Shown here piece after piece: positions 53,740 through 64,000 of a stretch of DNA of 64,000 bases. The notes below the pieces were generated by a model, which saw nothing but the letters and a program-made list of their open reading frames with translations, searched no databases and had not been told where the DNA came from. Each line of letters begins with the position of its first letter. Position 1 is the first letter of the stretch. Source of the DNA: Beta vulgaris subsp. vulgaris (lineage: Eukaryota; Streptophyta; Magnoliopsida; Caryophyllales; Amaranthaceae); assembly GCF_026745355.1 (NCBI RefSeq), contig NC_079209.1, positions 27,148,941 to 27,212,940 of the forward strand, written 5' to 3'. The position numbers were made by a program, and so were the translations under genes.

Positions 53740-55277
53740 CACTAGTAGAATAATTGCTTATTGCTGCGGTGATATTACTGCGATTTTACCCATACGCAAT
53801 AAGATATCATGTAAAAAGAAAAGAAAAAAAAAATATAAAATAACCGTATTGCTGCAGTTTCGGCCGAAAACAACAGCAATATGGTTTCACCAGAAATATT
53901 TTGACTATTTGACCAAATATATTGCTGCGGTTTCTGACAAAAACCGCAACAATATATTAAAATAATATAAAAAAGTATTGTTTGAACATATTGCTGCGGT
54001 TCCTACAAAAAATCGCAGCAATAGGATTTTAAGATTAATATTAAGATAGTGGGGTGCCGTTATTCTGTCATTTACCAAACTAGGGTTTCACTCCTCTCAC
54101 CCTCTCTCCTCCTCTAACCCTCTCATCAGTTTATCTCCTTCTCTCTTCCTCTAACCATCTCATCCTCTCAATCACCTCTTAACCCTCTCATCCTCTCATC
54201 GTCATCTGATGCTTAACCACATGACCCAGGCTGCGGCGGAGAATTTTCACAGCCCGACGACCGTTTGTTCGTTCGTCGTTCCAACAGGCTACGTTGTCGC
54301 TCCGTTCGTTCGTTGTTCCAGCAGGGCGCGTCGTCGCTCCGTTCGTTCGGCGTTCCAGCAGGCTGCGTCATCGTTCCGTTCGTTCGTCATTCCAGCAGGC
54401 TGCGGCTGAAAATGCCTTCGCCGTTACACTGTTTCCTCCGGGCTCCAATCACATGAATGTTTAGCTGCAAAATTAATGTTTTTTGTTTGTTTTTTTTATA
54501 TAATCAAGAGGTTAATATCTAGTTAATTCATTGATTTCACCGCTTGTATGAGAATTTGAGTCAGTTTTCAGCTGTATGCTATTTCGATGAAGGGTTTAGA
54601 TTTGAGGAAAATGTGTGTGGGCAATTTTCCGATTGATTGCAATTAGTGACCGTTCGTTCGATTTCTGTAATTGTTGTTATTTTGGTAATTGTTGTTGTTA
54701 TAATATTTTGAAATCTAGTGTTTTGTGGTATTACCATATTATAGTTGTAGTATAAATTTTTTCTTATATACTTTTTGGAGTTATATTCTTGTTCTTATGT
54801 TGGGTGATTTTTAAGATAATTGTTATAATTTATTTTCAGATCTGCCCTTTCTCTGGTACTATAATTTTAATTTTTTATAACCTGCCTTAAATATATTGTA
54901 ATAATATACTTCAATTCGTCTTTTTGTATTTTTTGTTTTGTATAATAATTTGTTGTCATTAGTTTCAATCAGTAGTGTTTTATTTTCTTTCAGCCTTTTT
55001 GTCTTTCAAATGTACATGATGGCAAAATGCAAAAAATAAATTCTTTTTACATGTACCAGTATCTATTGCTGCGATTTTGGCTAGGAACCGTAGCAATAGG
55101 TGTGACATATTGCTGCAATTTTGGCTAGGGACCGCAGTAATAACTTGGTCTATTGCTGCGATAAAAAACGCAGCATTAGGTTAATTACCTGTTGCTACTC
55201 CCTTAATTGTTGTGCGATCAAAACCGCCGCAATAGGCCACTTAATGACCGCAACAATAAGCAATTATTCTATAAGTG
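53740..55277. mobile_element. Non-autonomous CACTA element 4
   Basis: Ends CACTAGTAGAATAATTGCTT and AAGCAATTATTCTATAAGTG, TSD AAC (53737-53739, 55278-55280), 1538 bp. Subterminal arrays use ATTGCTGCGGTTTT in alternating orientation. The middle again has a CT-rich leader (54070-54200) and a GC-rich part (54230-54420) with three direct copies of a GTTCGTTCGTCGTTCCAGCA-like unit, then T-rich DNA. Confidence 0.88.
54260..54405 (+). repeat. GC-rich direct repeat inside CACTA element 4
   Basis: A unit close to CGTTCGTTCGTCGTTCCAGC, then AGGCTGCGTCGTCGCTC, occurs about three times. All frames stay open across it, which explains two overlapping open frames here; I do not regard them as genes. Confidence 0.6.
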
Positions 55278-55721
55278 AACCTTAACCATTTCAAGTTAAG
55301 GCCTTAGTGGGTAAAATGGGTCTGGCCATTAGCCCCTCAATGTATCATATAACTTGTAGATTTTGCCATTAGTGGTGTGTTTTGGAAGGTAATTATTACT
55401 TTTTGAAGTAACTTTTTCTACCTCATTAATATATTTTAATATATTTAGTATCCCAAGAGACACTTCATCTTTCTTCATTTTAATTTTGACCGTTAGATTT
55501 GCATTATTTGATTTGATAGTTTTTCTTGGAATAACATATTAATTCGAACAATTTTGATTGAACAAAATAAATAATGCAAATATGGGCTAATAATTATAAG
55601 AATAAAGAACAAAGATAAAAAGTAACTTTCATTAGATAAGAAATTTTACAACCTAAGATTGAAATTTTCATATTAAAATAAAAATTTGCAATTATGGTTT
55701 AGAATTTTTTAATTCTAAACT

Positions 55722-56054
55722 CTAGGCCAAAATTTCTATGATGTCTTTTGGAGATGGCGGTTTGTCGCGAGCCACTCTCCCCACTAAAGGTGTCCTCGGA
55801 TCGGGGAATTCTCCAACGCTCCTCCTTTTGGCGGTGGGTTCATCGTTATCTTCATCCTCATCCTCATCATCCTCATCCTCATCCTTATCATCATCATAAA
55901 ACTTAGGGTCTGATGATGGAGGAGCATCCTCCTCATATTTTTCCTCTTCTTCTTCCTCTCTATCCTCCTGTATCTCTAGAGGGGGGAAGAAGGGTGGTCA
56001 ACCTCTTGGGGCCCAGTGACGCATGATTCCGTTGATGGCTGGGGAGCGGTCCAT
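55722..56054 (-). pseudogene. Acidic protein ORF with one in-frame stop
   Basis: From ATG at 56054 the frame reads MDRSPAINGIMRHWAPRG, then TGA (55998-56000), then stays open for about 90 codons: PPFFPPLEIQEDREEEEEKY, a long Asp/Glu run (YDDDKDEDEDDEDEDEDNDE), then a basic and proline-rich end with KRRSVGEFPDPRTPLVGRV and KPPSPKDIIEILA. The acidic run followed by KRR suggests a nuclear protein or an element-borne ORF. I do not recognise the family. The TGA may come from TGG (Trp). Confidence 0.4.
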
Positions 56055-56191
56055 ATCTGGAGAGGTTTTTTGATAAGGTTTAGGGAGATGAAAGGTTTGA
56101 GGGTATTGATCAAGAGATGAGTAGTATGTCAATGTTGTGACACTTACTCCTTTTTATAAAAATATTCTTTACTCTCTCTGGAAAAATGAAA

Positions 56192-56275
56192 AGTTACACA
56201 TCCTTTGGAATGGGCTTCTAAGTAACACACCCTTTGGAATGGGCTTCTAAGTCATGCCCCTTTGGAATGGGCTTC
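56192..56275 (+). repeat. Short tandem repeat, three copies
   Basis: A unit ending CCTTTGGAATGGGCTTCTAA and spaced about 30 bases recurs three times with small changes. Position is upstream of the acidic ORF on the other strand. Confidence 0.8.
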
Positions 56276-56522
56276 ATTAATATGACCTCAGAACCTTGAA
56301 TTTTAATTTATTAAAACTTGGTCTTAACATGGCACAATGAAATATGACCCAAAATGAAACATATCATGCGTTATGCGCGTGTTTTCTTCTTTTATTGTTT
56401 CATTTTAGCTGTCTTCCTCATTAATACCTTTTTCAAGGATTTTAGGAAAATTTAAGATTCTTCAAGCAATTTTATTACCTTTCTTTACGAATTCCCATTC
56501 ATCACCAAACTTCAATTCACCA

Positions 56523-57002
56523 TGTCTAATGAAAGAGTTCGTGAAGATGAGATTCGTGAACCACTTTCTACAAAACGTGATGCGATGCAATCTAAAGCAG
56601 CTCGTTAACTATGCAACGCCATTAGAGTGAAACTTGGGACTAATAAGTCTCAAGTGTTATGGTATGTGAACAAAAGTACTGATGCTAACTCCTTTAGAGG
56701 ACAAAATTGTCACTATTGGTCCTTTTCCTTTCAAGATGCAAAATCCAAAGCGTACGGGTCAATGTCTTAGAGCAACAATGTTACCCGTTCTTGAACCATA
56801 TTATCATTGAGAATAATAAGCTCTGAACACTTCCATTTGTCCCAAAAATACTCCCAAACAATTGGCCTTAAGCCAGCAAGCCCTTTAACGGATGGATTTC
56901 AGGGGCAAATGCAAGAGCATGGTTTCTGCGAATGAAACCTTTTCATGACAAATGGTCCAAGAAAAAAATATTGCCTTTCTTCAGACTAGCTTCTTATGAA
57001 AT
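56523..57002 (+). other. Possible decayed ORF next to gypsy 3' LTR
   Basis: A plus-strand ATG at 56523 begins MSNERVREDEIREPLSTKRD; the frame is broken after about 28 codons and again later. No domain recognised. It directly precedes the LTR boundary at 57003. Confidence 0.2.
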
Positions 57003-58484
57003 TGGTCGGTCTAAAATATACCTAAATTTCCGCAAGTGTACGGGTCAAGTATAATAGTATAGGTGAGCAAGATATCGTTTCCCACAAGGAGGTATAATCA
57101 ACTACCAAATTAAGAGACATTAATATTATTTAGACATCCCAGAAATAGTGAATGGTGGTGATAAACTAAACTACTAAAAAATAAGAACTAAACTAATTTT
57201 AACTCTAAAAAGGTTGGGTAATAGGTATAACCAAATATGAGATATAGTTCTAAGTTTCGGGTTTCACCTTTTACTTCCTATAATGAGATTAAACTAGTTG
57301 TTGGATTGAAATAATATTGAGTTGCAATGATCAAATTTCCTATGATATATTATCTCATCTTCCAAGGTAGAAAACGTGTATTAAATATATATACTAATCT
57401 TACGCCTACTTCTGTGGTCATAACAATTAATATAAACCCTTTACGAACAAAAATTTCATATAAAGGACCACCCCAAGTGTATAACTATTTTTAAAATTAT
57501 ACTAGTTGACGTTTAATAATCCCATGAACTAATATTGAACTTTCACTTTTGCTAATAATTCAATTTCTTAAACATATAATCAACTGCCCAAATCAATTAT
57601 ATGAAAACAAACCAAGATTATCAAATTGCAATTATAATAAATCAAACCCAAACAACAAATAAAATTCAATTCATTGATAGAAATATAAAAGACTATATCC
57701 CTAACCTAGAGCATAGAAATTTAGCTAGACATAACAGCTAAATCAACCTAACTAATTGAGAACAAAAATCTCAAATTAAGCATAATAATAACAAGATTTA
57801 ATAACATGAACTAAGAGCGGAGAGAAAGAAACCCCAGATTCAGATGAAACGTGCTTGCTCCCACACTGGCGTATCTGTTGTCCTATATGCTGCGTTCCTT
57901 TGTTTCTCCTCTTGCATCCCTATTGTCCTCCTATGCTGCGTCCTTTTATTCTTAATTTTTTTTGTTTTCTTCGTGTGTTTTGCTGCGTGGCTAGCTGTAG
58001 CTCCCAATGTGTTTTGGTTCTTTTCTTCAAAATTGTTGGCCCAACAAGAGCTTTCTTCCTTTTTTTCCTTTTCTTTTGTTTTATACCATTAAGCTTAGCT
58101 TTCTTTCGTGGGCCTAGTAGATGATTCTCATATACTTTTTTTTTCCTTCTTTTGTTTCTTTTTTCATCATTTTCCTACAAAATAATCGATAATAAGGTAA
58201 TCAATAAATTCGCTTTTAAAAAAAAACTATTTGCATAGTAAACACATACCAGTATTATAAATATTAAATAAGTCAAATTAGCATGTAAACATTATAAGTA
58301 TTGTAGTAGAATCAAGCAAATAGTTTATTAAGCACATCTTATTCATATTTTCATCAATTATATTACTTACGTAATTTAACTCATAAAAACGTTAAAATAT
58401 GAGAAGAAAGCTATTATAAGTCTCATAACTTGTACCAAAAAGTAATATAACAGGCAAAAACCATGTATAAATAAAGACTTATCA
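57003..58484 (-). repeat. 3' LTR of the gypsy element
   Basis: On the minus strand it begins TGATAAGTCTTTATTT directly after the polypurine tract and ends TAGACCGACCA at 57003, i.e. TG...CA. No second LTR is available for comparison, so the left boundary rests on the terminal CA and the change of sequence type. Confidence 0.6.
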
Positions 58485-58500
58485 ACTACTCCACACTTAA
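58485..58500 (-). other. Polypurine tract region
   Basis: The minus strand reads TTAAGTGTGGAGTAGT immediately before the LTR, preceded by TGCTTGAGGACTTGCAAATC. This closely matches the GAGGACAAGCAA...AAGTGTGGGG pattern seen ahead of 3' LTRs in plant Athila/Tat elements, which primes plus-strand cDNA. Confidence 0.65.
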
Positions 58501-59529
58501 GATTTGCAAGTCCTCAAGCAAATTAGGACTATATAATGCGGCATCTATCTATCAATATTAATAACACTTAGCAAATCATGCAATGTACTTCACAAAAAAT
58601 CAAAAGATTATGAAATTCTCACAAAGAACATGAAATCTCACTAGTTCATCACAATATCAAGCACAAAATTGAGCAAACTTCATGAATAATAAAAAATTAG
58701 AGGAAAAACATGCATGCAATAAAAAAGAAAATACACTAGACGTCCAAATAACAAGAGCATAGATGAAAAAAAGGATTAGAAGAAGATTTACCAACATGGA
58801 AATGAAAATCCCCAAAATTTGAAACCCTTGAGTGTTGTAGAGATGAAGGTGATGAAAATTCCGGTGAGAAAGTCGGTCGGAGGTCGCCGAAAAACTTGTG
58901 TGGTGGCCGGATCTAGAGAGTTTGAAGAGAGAGAAAGTGAGTGAGTGAGTCAGAGAGTTTTGATAATGAGAGGTAGGGTGAGTGAGGCCGAAAAAAAAAC
59001 GAGTAAATTCGTCTTTTTGCCCAACCGGGTTTGGTGCGGGCGCACCTTATAGGTGGTGCAGGCGCACCAAACGACAAAAAAAAATTCAAAAGTTTGGTGC
59101 GGGCGCACCTTGACGAGGTGCGGCCGCACCAAACTCTTCTATTTCAGCCAATTTTTTTTTTTGAAACTGGAGCGCACCCACCTCTTCTATTTTTTCGTAA
59201 ATTTTTTTTAACGCTTGGTGCGGGCGCACCAACCTCTTAAGTTTTTTTTCGCAAATTTTTTCTAAAAGTTGGTGTGGTCGCACCTCTAAGTGGCGCTGGA
59301 GCACCGTTCTAATATTTCGAAATTTTTTTAGGACGTGCGGGCGCACCAAGCTCGTCTGTTTTCCTCAACCTTTTTTTTACCAACTCACTCCTTTTAACTC
59401 AACTTTTCATAAGAATCATATTTCCCATTGTAGCTCTCATGACTAGCTGATAAATCAAAAATCTGCCTAACAACCAAAAGAAAAATAAAATAAAAAAAAA
59501 TGAAAGGGAAGAAAAGAAACGGGTTGCCT
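58501..59529. other. Noncoding spacer of the gypsy element
   Basis: About 1 kb between the end of pol and the polypurine tract. It contains the palindrome array at 59033-59347 and otherwise AT-rich DNA. No envelope-like ORF is seen. Confidence 0.6.
59033..59347. repeat. Array of GGTGCGGGCGCACC palindromes
   Basis: The imperfect palindrome (arms GGTGCG/CGCACC around GG) occurs at 59033-59046, near 59055-59068 (variant), 59096-59109, near 59118, 59216-59230, 59270 and 59334, separated by T-rich spacers with TCTTCTATTTT and GCAAATTTTT words. GC content jumps relative to surroundings. Confidence 0.75.
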
Positions 59530-60850
59530 CCCGTATAATGCTTGTTTTAAGTCATTAGCTGGACTAAGAAGGATATGTTCTTCACGAGATGTGCTCGGGT
59601 GAGCGAAGCATCAAACAACCAATGGAACAATGGCGTGATTATCATGATAAAGCTTCAATCTCTAACCATTCACCCGAAATGGACCGTTCTCCCACGAAAT
59701 CTCATAAGCTCCATAGGGGGGTAGTCTTCAACACTGAGAAAGGCCCCGACCAATTGGACTTTAACTTTCCAAGGAAGAGTTTTAGTCTTGACTTAAACAA
59801 CAAGACTTTGTCCGCAACCCGAAATTCTCTTTGTTGAATCCGGTGACCATGCCATTTCTTTGTTTGCTCTTTGTATAATCTTGAGCTCTCATATGCGTCA
59901 AATCGGAGTGCCTCAAGCTCAACTAACCTTTCCTTTCGAGCATCTCTGCCAAGTGAAGATCCATGTTGAGCTCTTTAATTGCCCACCAAGCTTTGTGCTC
60001 TAGTTCAACTGGCAAACGGCATGCTTTGTCATACACAAGGCGATAGGAAGTGGTGCCTATAGGTGTCTTGAAAGCCGTGCAAGGAGCCCAAAGAGCATCA
60101 TCAAGCTTCAAAGACCAATCCTTTCTTGACTTATTGACCACTCTCTCAAGGACGTTCTTAACTTCTCGATTTGAGACTTCAACTTGGCCTTGGGTTTGGG
60201 GGTGATAAGGAAGACCGACTTTGTGATTTACCCCATACTTCTTCAAAAGTGCTTCTAGTTGCTTCTTGGCGAAGTGTGAACCGCCATCACTTATCAATGC
60301 ACGGGTACTCCAAATCGAGGAAAATGGATCTTCTTCAAGAGCTTGGTCACAACCTTGTGGTCATTAGTTGGGGAAGCAATGACTTCAACCCATTTAGTTA
60401 CGTAGTCAACCACAACAAGAATATACATATTGCCCAAAGAAGGAACAAATGGACCTATGAAGTCTACTCCCCAAACTTCAAATGGTTCAATTTCGAGGAT
60501 GTTTTGTTTAGGCATCTCATGTCGCTTTGTGATGCCCCCACTCCTTTGACATCTATCACAACTTAAAATAAACTCCCGAGCATCCTTTTGCAATGAGGTC
60601 TAAAACATACCACATTGAAGCACCTTAGCAACAATTTTGCTTGCTCGACCATGCCCTCCACATGCCAAGGTATGACAATGGTTCAACACCGAGGTCATCT
60701 CATGATTGAGCACACACCTCCTAAACACTCCATCGGCGCACTTCTTAAACAAGAGCGGGTCATACCAGTAGAACCTCGAAACTTCTTTGAAGAATCGTTT
60801 TATTTGTTGGGAATTAAAACCATGAGGCTCAATCCCACAAGCCAAATAAT
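59530..60850 (-). pseudogene. Gypsy integrase region
   Basis: Zinc-finger part HTLACGGHGRASKIVAKVLQ (60600-60845) and [14 protein letters not shown], core [13 protein letters not shown] (first Asp) and [21 protein letters not shown] (second Asp) and [14 protein letters not shown] (catalytic Glu region) down to 59923. The C-terminal part toward 59530 is recognisable in shifted frames (ENGPFRVNG, RLKLYHD). A frame change at about 60295 and a gap at about 60595 break it. Confidence 0.85.
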
Positions 60851-62510
60851 TCGCATAGTCCGCATAACCATGGAATCTTATTGTTCAGAATGGCGAATGG
60901 CGCTTCTTCTCTCAAATATTCTTCAATAGGGATCTCGTCCAGATCCAAGAGCTTCTCATCAAGAGGGAGGCCAGAAAGATGGTCAGCTACAACATTTTCC
61001 GCCCCCTTCTTCTCTTTCATCTCAAAATCGAACTCTTGAAGAAGCAACACCCACCTAATGAGTCGAGGCTTGGCATCTTTCTTACTCATCAAATAGCGGA
61101 CCTCAGAATGGTTCGTATACACAACAATCTTATTACAGGTAAAGTAAGATCGGAATTTGTCAAATGCAAATACTATAGCCAACATCTCCTTCTTCGTAGT
61201 TGCATAATTCTGTTGAGCATCATCCAAAGTCCTACTTGCATAAGTTTAGCCTTCCTTCCTTTCGTTTCCCAAGAACAACACCCACTGCAAAGTCACTAGC
61301 ATCGCACATTAGTTCAAAAGGTAAGCTCCAATCCGGAGCTTGCATAATGGGCGCAAAAATAAGGGTTTTTTTTTCAAAGTTTCAAAAGCCTTAATACAAG
61401 ACTCATCAAACTCAAAATCTACATCTTTTTGGAGTAGATTTGTCAATGATTTGGCTATTTGAGAAATATGCTTGATGAAACGCCGGTAAAAACCCGCATG
61501 TCCAAGGAAATCACGAACTCCCGTCACCGAGTTCGGTGGCGGAAGCTTCTCAATAACCGAAACCTTTGCCAGATCCACTTCAATGCCCTTCTTTGACACT
61601 TTATGCCCAAGGACAATGCCTTCCTCGATCATAAAGTGACACTTCTCCTAATTCAAGACGAGCTTCGTCTCTTGACACCTTTTCAATACACATTCAAAGA
61701 TTAACCAGACATGTGTCAAAAGATGAACCACACATGCTAAAATCGTCCATGAACACAATAGAATCCTCCAGCATGTCAGAGAAGATTGCTGTCATACACC
61801 TTTGAAAAGTGGATGGGGCATTACACAAACCAAAGGGCATCCTTCGATATGCGAATGTCCCATACGGACAAGTATGTGGTTTTCTCTTGGTCATCTGGAT
61901 GAATGGGGGATTTGAAAGAATTCTGAATAACCACCGAGAAAGCAAAAGTGTGAATGACGAGTAAGCCTCTCCAACATTTGGTCAATGAAGGGAAAGGGGA
62001 AATGGTCTTTGCGGGTGGATTTGTTCAACTTCCTATAATCAATACAGACTCTCCACCCAGTGACAGTTCTAGTGGATATTGTTTCTCCTTTCTCATTAAC
62101 ATTTATAATCATGCCTCCCTTTTTGGAACCACGTGAATCGGGTTCACCCACTTGCTATCTGAGGTAGCGTTGATGATTCCCGCGTCACGCAGTTTCATGA
62201 TCTCCTTTTTCACAACCTCCTCGAGGTTAGGATTGAGCCTTCTCTGATGATCTATGAAGGAGGCATTACTATCGAGGAGATGGATACGATGCATAGCAAG
62301 AGAAGGGCTTATCCCCTTAAGATCATCAATCGAATACCGAATGACATCTTTATATTTTTGTAGTATCTCAATCAAATTTAATATAGAGATGTAACTAATA
62401 CTCGAATTGACAATGAGAGGATAAGTACATGCATCATCAAGAAAATCATATTTGAGAGAGGAGGGAAGGGGTTTGAACTCTACCTTTGGAGGAGACTTAG
62501 AACACTCCAC
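60829..62510 (-). pseudogene. Gypsy reverse transcriptase and RNase H
   Basis: RT: LRDAGIINATSDSKWVNPIH (62109-62510), GWRVCIDYRKLNKSTRKDHF and PFIDQMLERL (61891-62151), then YGTFAYRRMPFGLCNAPSTF and SIVFMDDFSMCG, the active site (61694-61945). Connection: GIVLGHKVSKKGIEVD, FLGHAGFYRRFIKHIS (61309-61632). RNase [28 protein letters not shown] and [10 protein letters not shown] (60829-61227). At least three frameshifts; normally one polyprotein. Confidence 0.9.
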
Positions 62511-62527
62511 TTTGTCATTGGATGTAG

Positions 62528-63226
62528 CTAGAACCTTGAATGCTTCATTTTTGTCTCCTCAATGGTAGTGTCTAGAAGCATGAAGAATTCGTTCACCTCT
62601 TCCATGTCCAGGCTAGGGGCTTCGGTAAGAGAAGCATACAACTCATCCCCTGTGTGAACCACACTTGTGGCATCGTCTATCTCATCCTCCACTAGACTTA
62701 CCCGGTAAATTCTCTCCATCATAGGGCTCATTAAAGTATTAGAAAACTCAAATACAACCCACTCATTGGCTACCTCAACCATGATTGTATCGTTTTTGCA
62801 GTTTATCACGACACCCAATGTCTTTAGAGCTTCTCTTCCAAGAATAAGAGGAGTCTCCGGATCTTCTTCCATATCCATTACCACAAAATTGCATGGCACA
62901 AACACATGCCCAACTTGAATTGGTATATCATCAAGGTTGGCACGTGACATAGGATCAAGGCCATCATAGAAAAGCCGCTTGAGGAGGTTTTTATTGAACT
63001 CATGGTGGGGACACGAACGGATCATCTACTTAAACCGTTCCCATGCTTCCGCAAGCGTCTCATCGCTCTCTTGCTCAAATGAGGAGATCTTCCTCCTTAT
63101 GTCTGTCGTCTTCCACTCCGGGAAGTATTTCTTCAAAAAGGCCATTGTGACTTCGTCCCATGTAGTGAGGTGTTGACCCTTGAGTTTTGAAGATGACCTA
63201 ACCACAAAAGACATAGTATATTTCAT
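62528..63226 (-). pseudogene. Gypsy gag-protease remnant with internal deletion
   Basis: Gag part: LTTWDEVTMAFLKKYFPEWK, RRKISSFEQESDETLAEAWE, a stop at 63026-63028, then SCPHHEFNKNLLKRLFYDGL (a retrotrans_gag domain). At about 62935 it passes in frame from ANLD straight into DIPIQVGHVFVPCNFVVMD and PETPLILGREALKTLG, the end of the protease region. The zinc-knuckle gag tail and protease N-terminus with its catalytic Asp are missing. Confidence 0.8.
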
Positions 63227-63229
63227 TTA

Positions 63230-64000
63230 TGTTGTTGCAAGGTAATTCATGCTCGAGCTAAGAGAATACTTGATTGAAGATTAAAGCGGAGAATTAATCA
63301 AGATCGAAGTAAAGATGTTCGAGAGATGAAGAATCAAGCATGGAATGAAGATTAGAATACATTAGGGTATTTATTAATCTTCTTGTTAAGGTTGAGTAAA
63401 AGCTTAATTAAGTTCGTGGTGAATTCTCAAAGGAACTTGGTTCTGTTCCCATGAAAGGAACAAACCTGACACTATAGGAACAAGGCTAAGGAACAAGACT
63501 TAAAGATTAGGGAACAAGACTTAAAACTAATTTAGGAACTCCTAAGTGACTAATATTGTGCGCCTAAGTGAAATCTGTGCCCAATATAGTTGTTAGAGTT
63601 TTTAGGGATATTTCAACTAAGATCCATTATTTTAGGAAGTTAGTTTAAGTTTGTTAGGAAAAGATTTTAAAAAGATTTTCTGATTTTAAATTAACTGATT
63701 TTATCTTTTTAAAATATATATTTTATCTTTTATATTTTTACTTAAAAGATTTAGTTTTCGAAAATTTAATATTTCCGATTTTTAAATGTTTCGGATTTTT
63801 AAATTATAAAAACTGTTTTTTCCGGTTTTATAAAAGATTTTGAAAAAGATATTTTTCCTAAAAAGTAGCTAAAGTATTTTATTTATTTATTTCCTAAAAT
63901 CTAGATTGCACGCCTAAAGTCTACAGCTACACGTTTTATGTAGTTAGTGGATTTAGTGGCTTAAGTTAATTATCCTTCAAGTATTTATTTAATTGAATAA
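63230..64000 (+). mobile_element. Copia-type LTR, cut by window end
   Basis: Begins TGTTGTTGCAAGG at 63230, directly after gypsy gag sequence. It follows the same text order as the LTR at 6814-8118: an AAGAGAATACT block, GAACAAGACTT words, TTTTAAAAAGATTTT tracts and CTAAAATCTAGATTG near 63895. It is clearly diverged from that copy. It interrupts the gypsy gag, so it is the younger insertion. Confidence 0.6.

Larger units (their letters stand above)
57003..63229 (-). mobile_element. Ty3/gypsy Athila-type retrotransposon, truncated
   Basis: Minus-strand order gag, protease, reverse transcriptase, RNase H, integrase, long spacer, polypurine tract, 3' LTR. The RT active-site region FMDDFSMCG and the pol C-terminus near KQALYGRQP are typical of the Athila/Tat group. 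The 5' LTR and start of gag are missing: at 63229-63230 the element is interrupted by a copia-type LTR. A gag-protease deletion, stops and frameshifts make it defective. Confidence 0.88.

Overview
The window is a stretch of plant nuclear genome, very probably a eudicot. Two intron-rich, plant-specific genes lie on the minus strand: SEX4/DSP4 (plastid phosphoglucan phosphatase, 24561 to 2467) and a SEC12-like WD40 membrane protein best called PHF1 (45311 to 39212). Nearly everything else is transposable-element sequence, much of it nested. There is no prokaryotic or viral layout. I cannot name the species from sequence alone.

Layout. 1-135: tail of a copia-type LTR. 2467-24561: SEX4, about 22.1 kb of gene for about 1.1 kb of CDS. 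Its introns hold two tRNA-derived SINEs with clean target-site duplications, a 1305-bp solo LTR with TSD ATGTC, a ~1.5-kb foldback with an exon-like segment in both arms, a decayed 4.5-kb Ty1/copia element with another LTR nested inside it, a MITE, a fragment of plastid psaA, and a 196-bp tandem duplication that copies part of one SEX4 exon. 24.6-39.2 kb (intergenic): a Stowaway MITE, an LTR-element remnant split by a 6.4-kb L1-type LINE, Helitron-like units, a Tourist-like MITE, a LINE 3' fragment, a CACTA element, and a Stowaway MITE interrupted by a Helitron-like unit. 39.2-45.3 kb: PHF1, with one Stowaway MITE in an intron. 46.1-55.3 kb: three more non-autonomous CACTA elements around a tandem cluster of three broken paralogues of an unknown, weakly F-box-like family. 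55.7-57 kb: an acidic ORF with one stop and a short tandem repeat. 57.0-63.2 kb: a Ty3/gypsy Athila-type element on the minus strand (3' LTR, PPT, palindromic spacer, damaged pol and gag), truncated at 63230 by a further copia-type LTR that runs off the window.

The two host genes act in different pathways: SEX4 removes phosphate from glucans during transitory starch breakdown, and PHF1 helps phosphate transporters leave the ER. They are adjacent in Arabidopsis (At3g52180 and At3g52190), so their pairing here looks like conserved microsynteny and favours the PHF1 assignment over its paralogue STL2P. The exon phases I derived close for both genes, apart from one uncertain 5' exon of SEX4, so both look intact despite the insertions.

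I found no convincing undescribed multi-gene system. The most unusual material is the CACTA-ended elements, which share one architecture but carry three unrelated subterminal hairpin motifs, the foldback with mirrored exon-like sequence, and the duplicated SEX4 exon.
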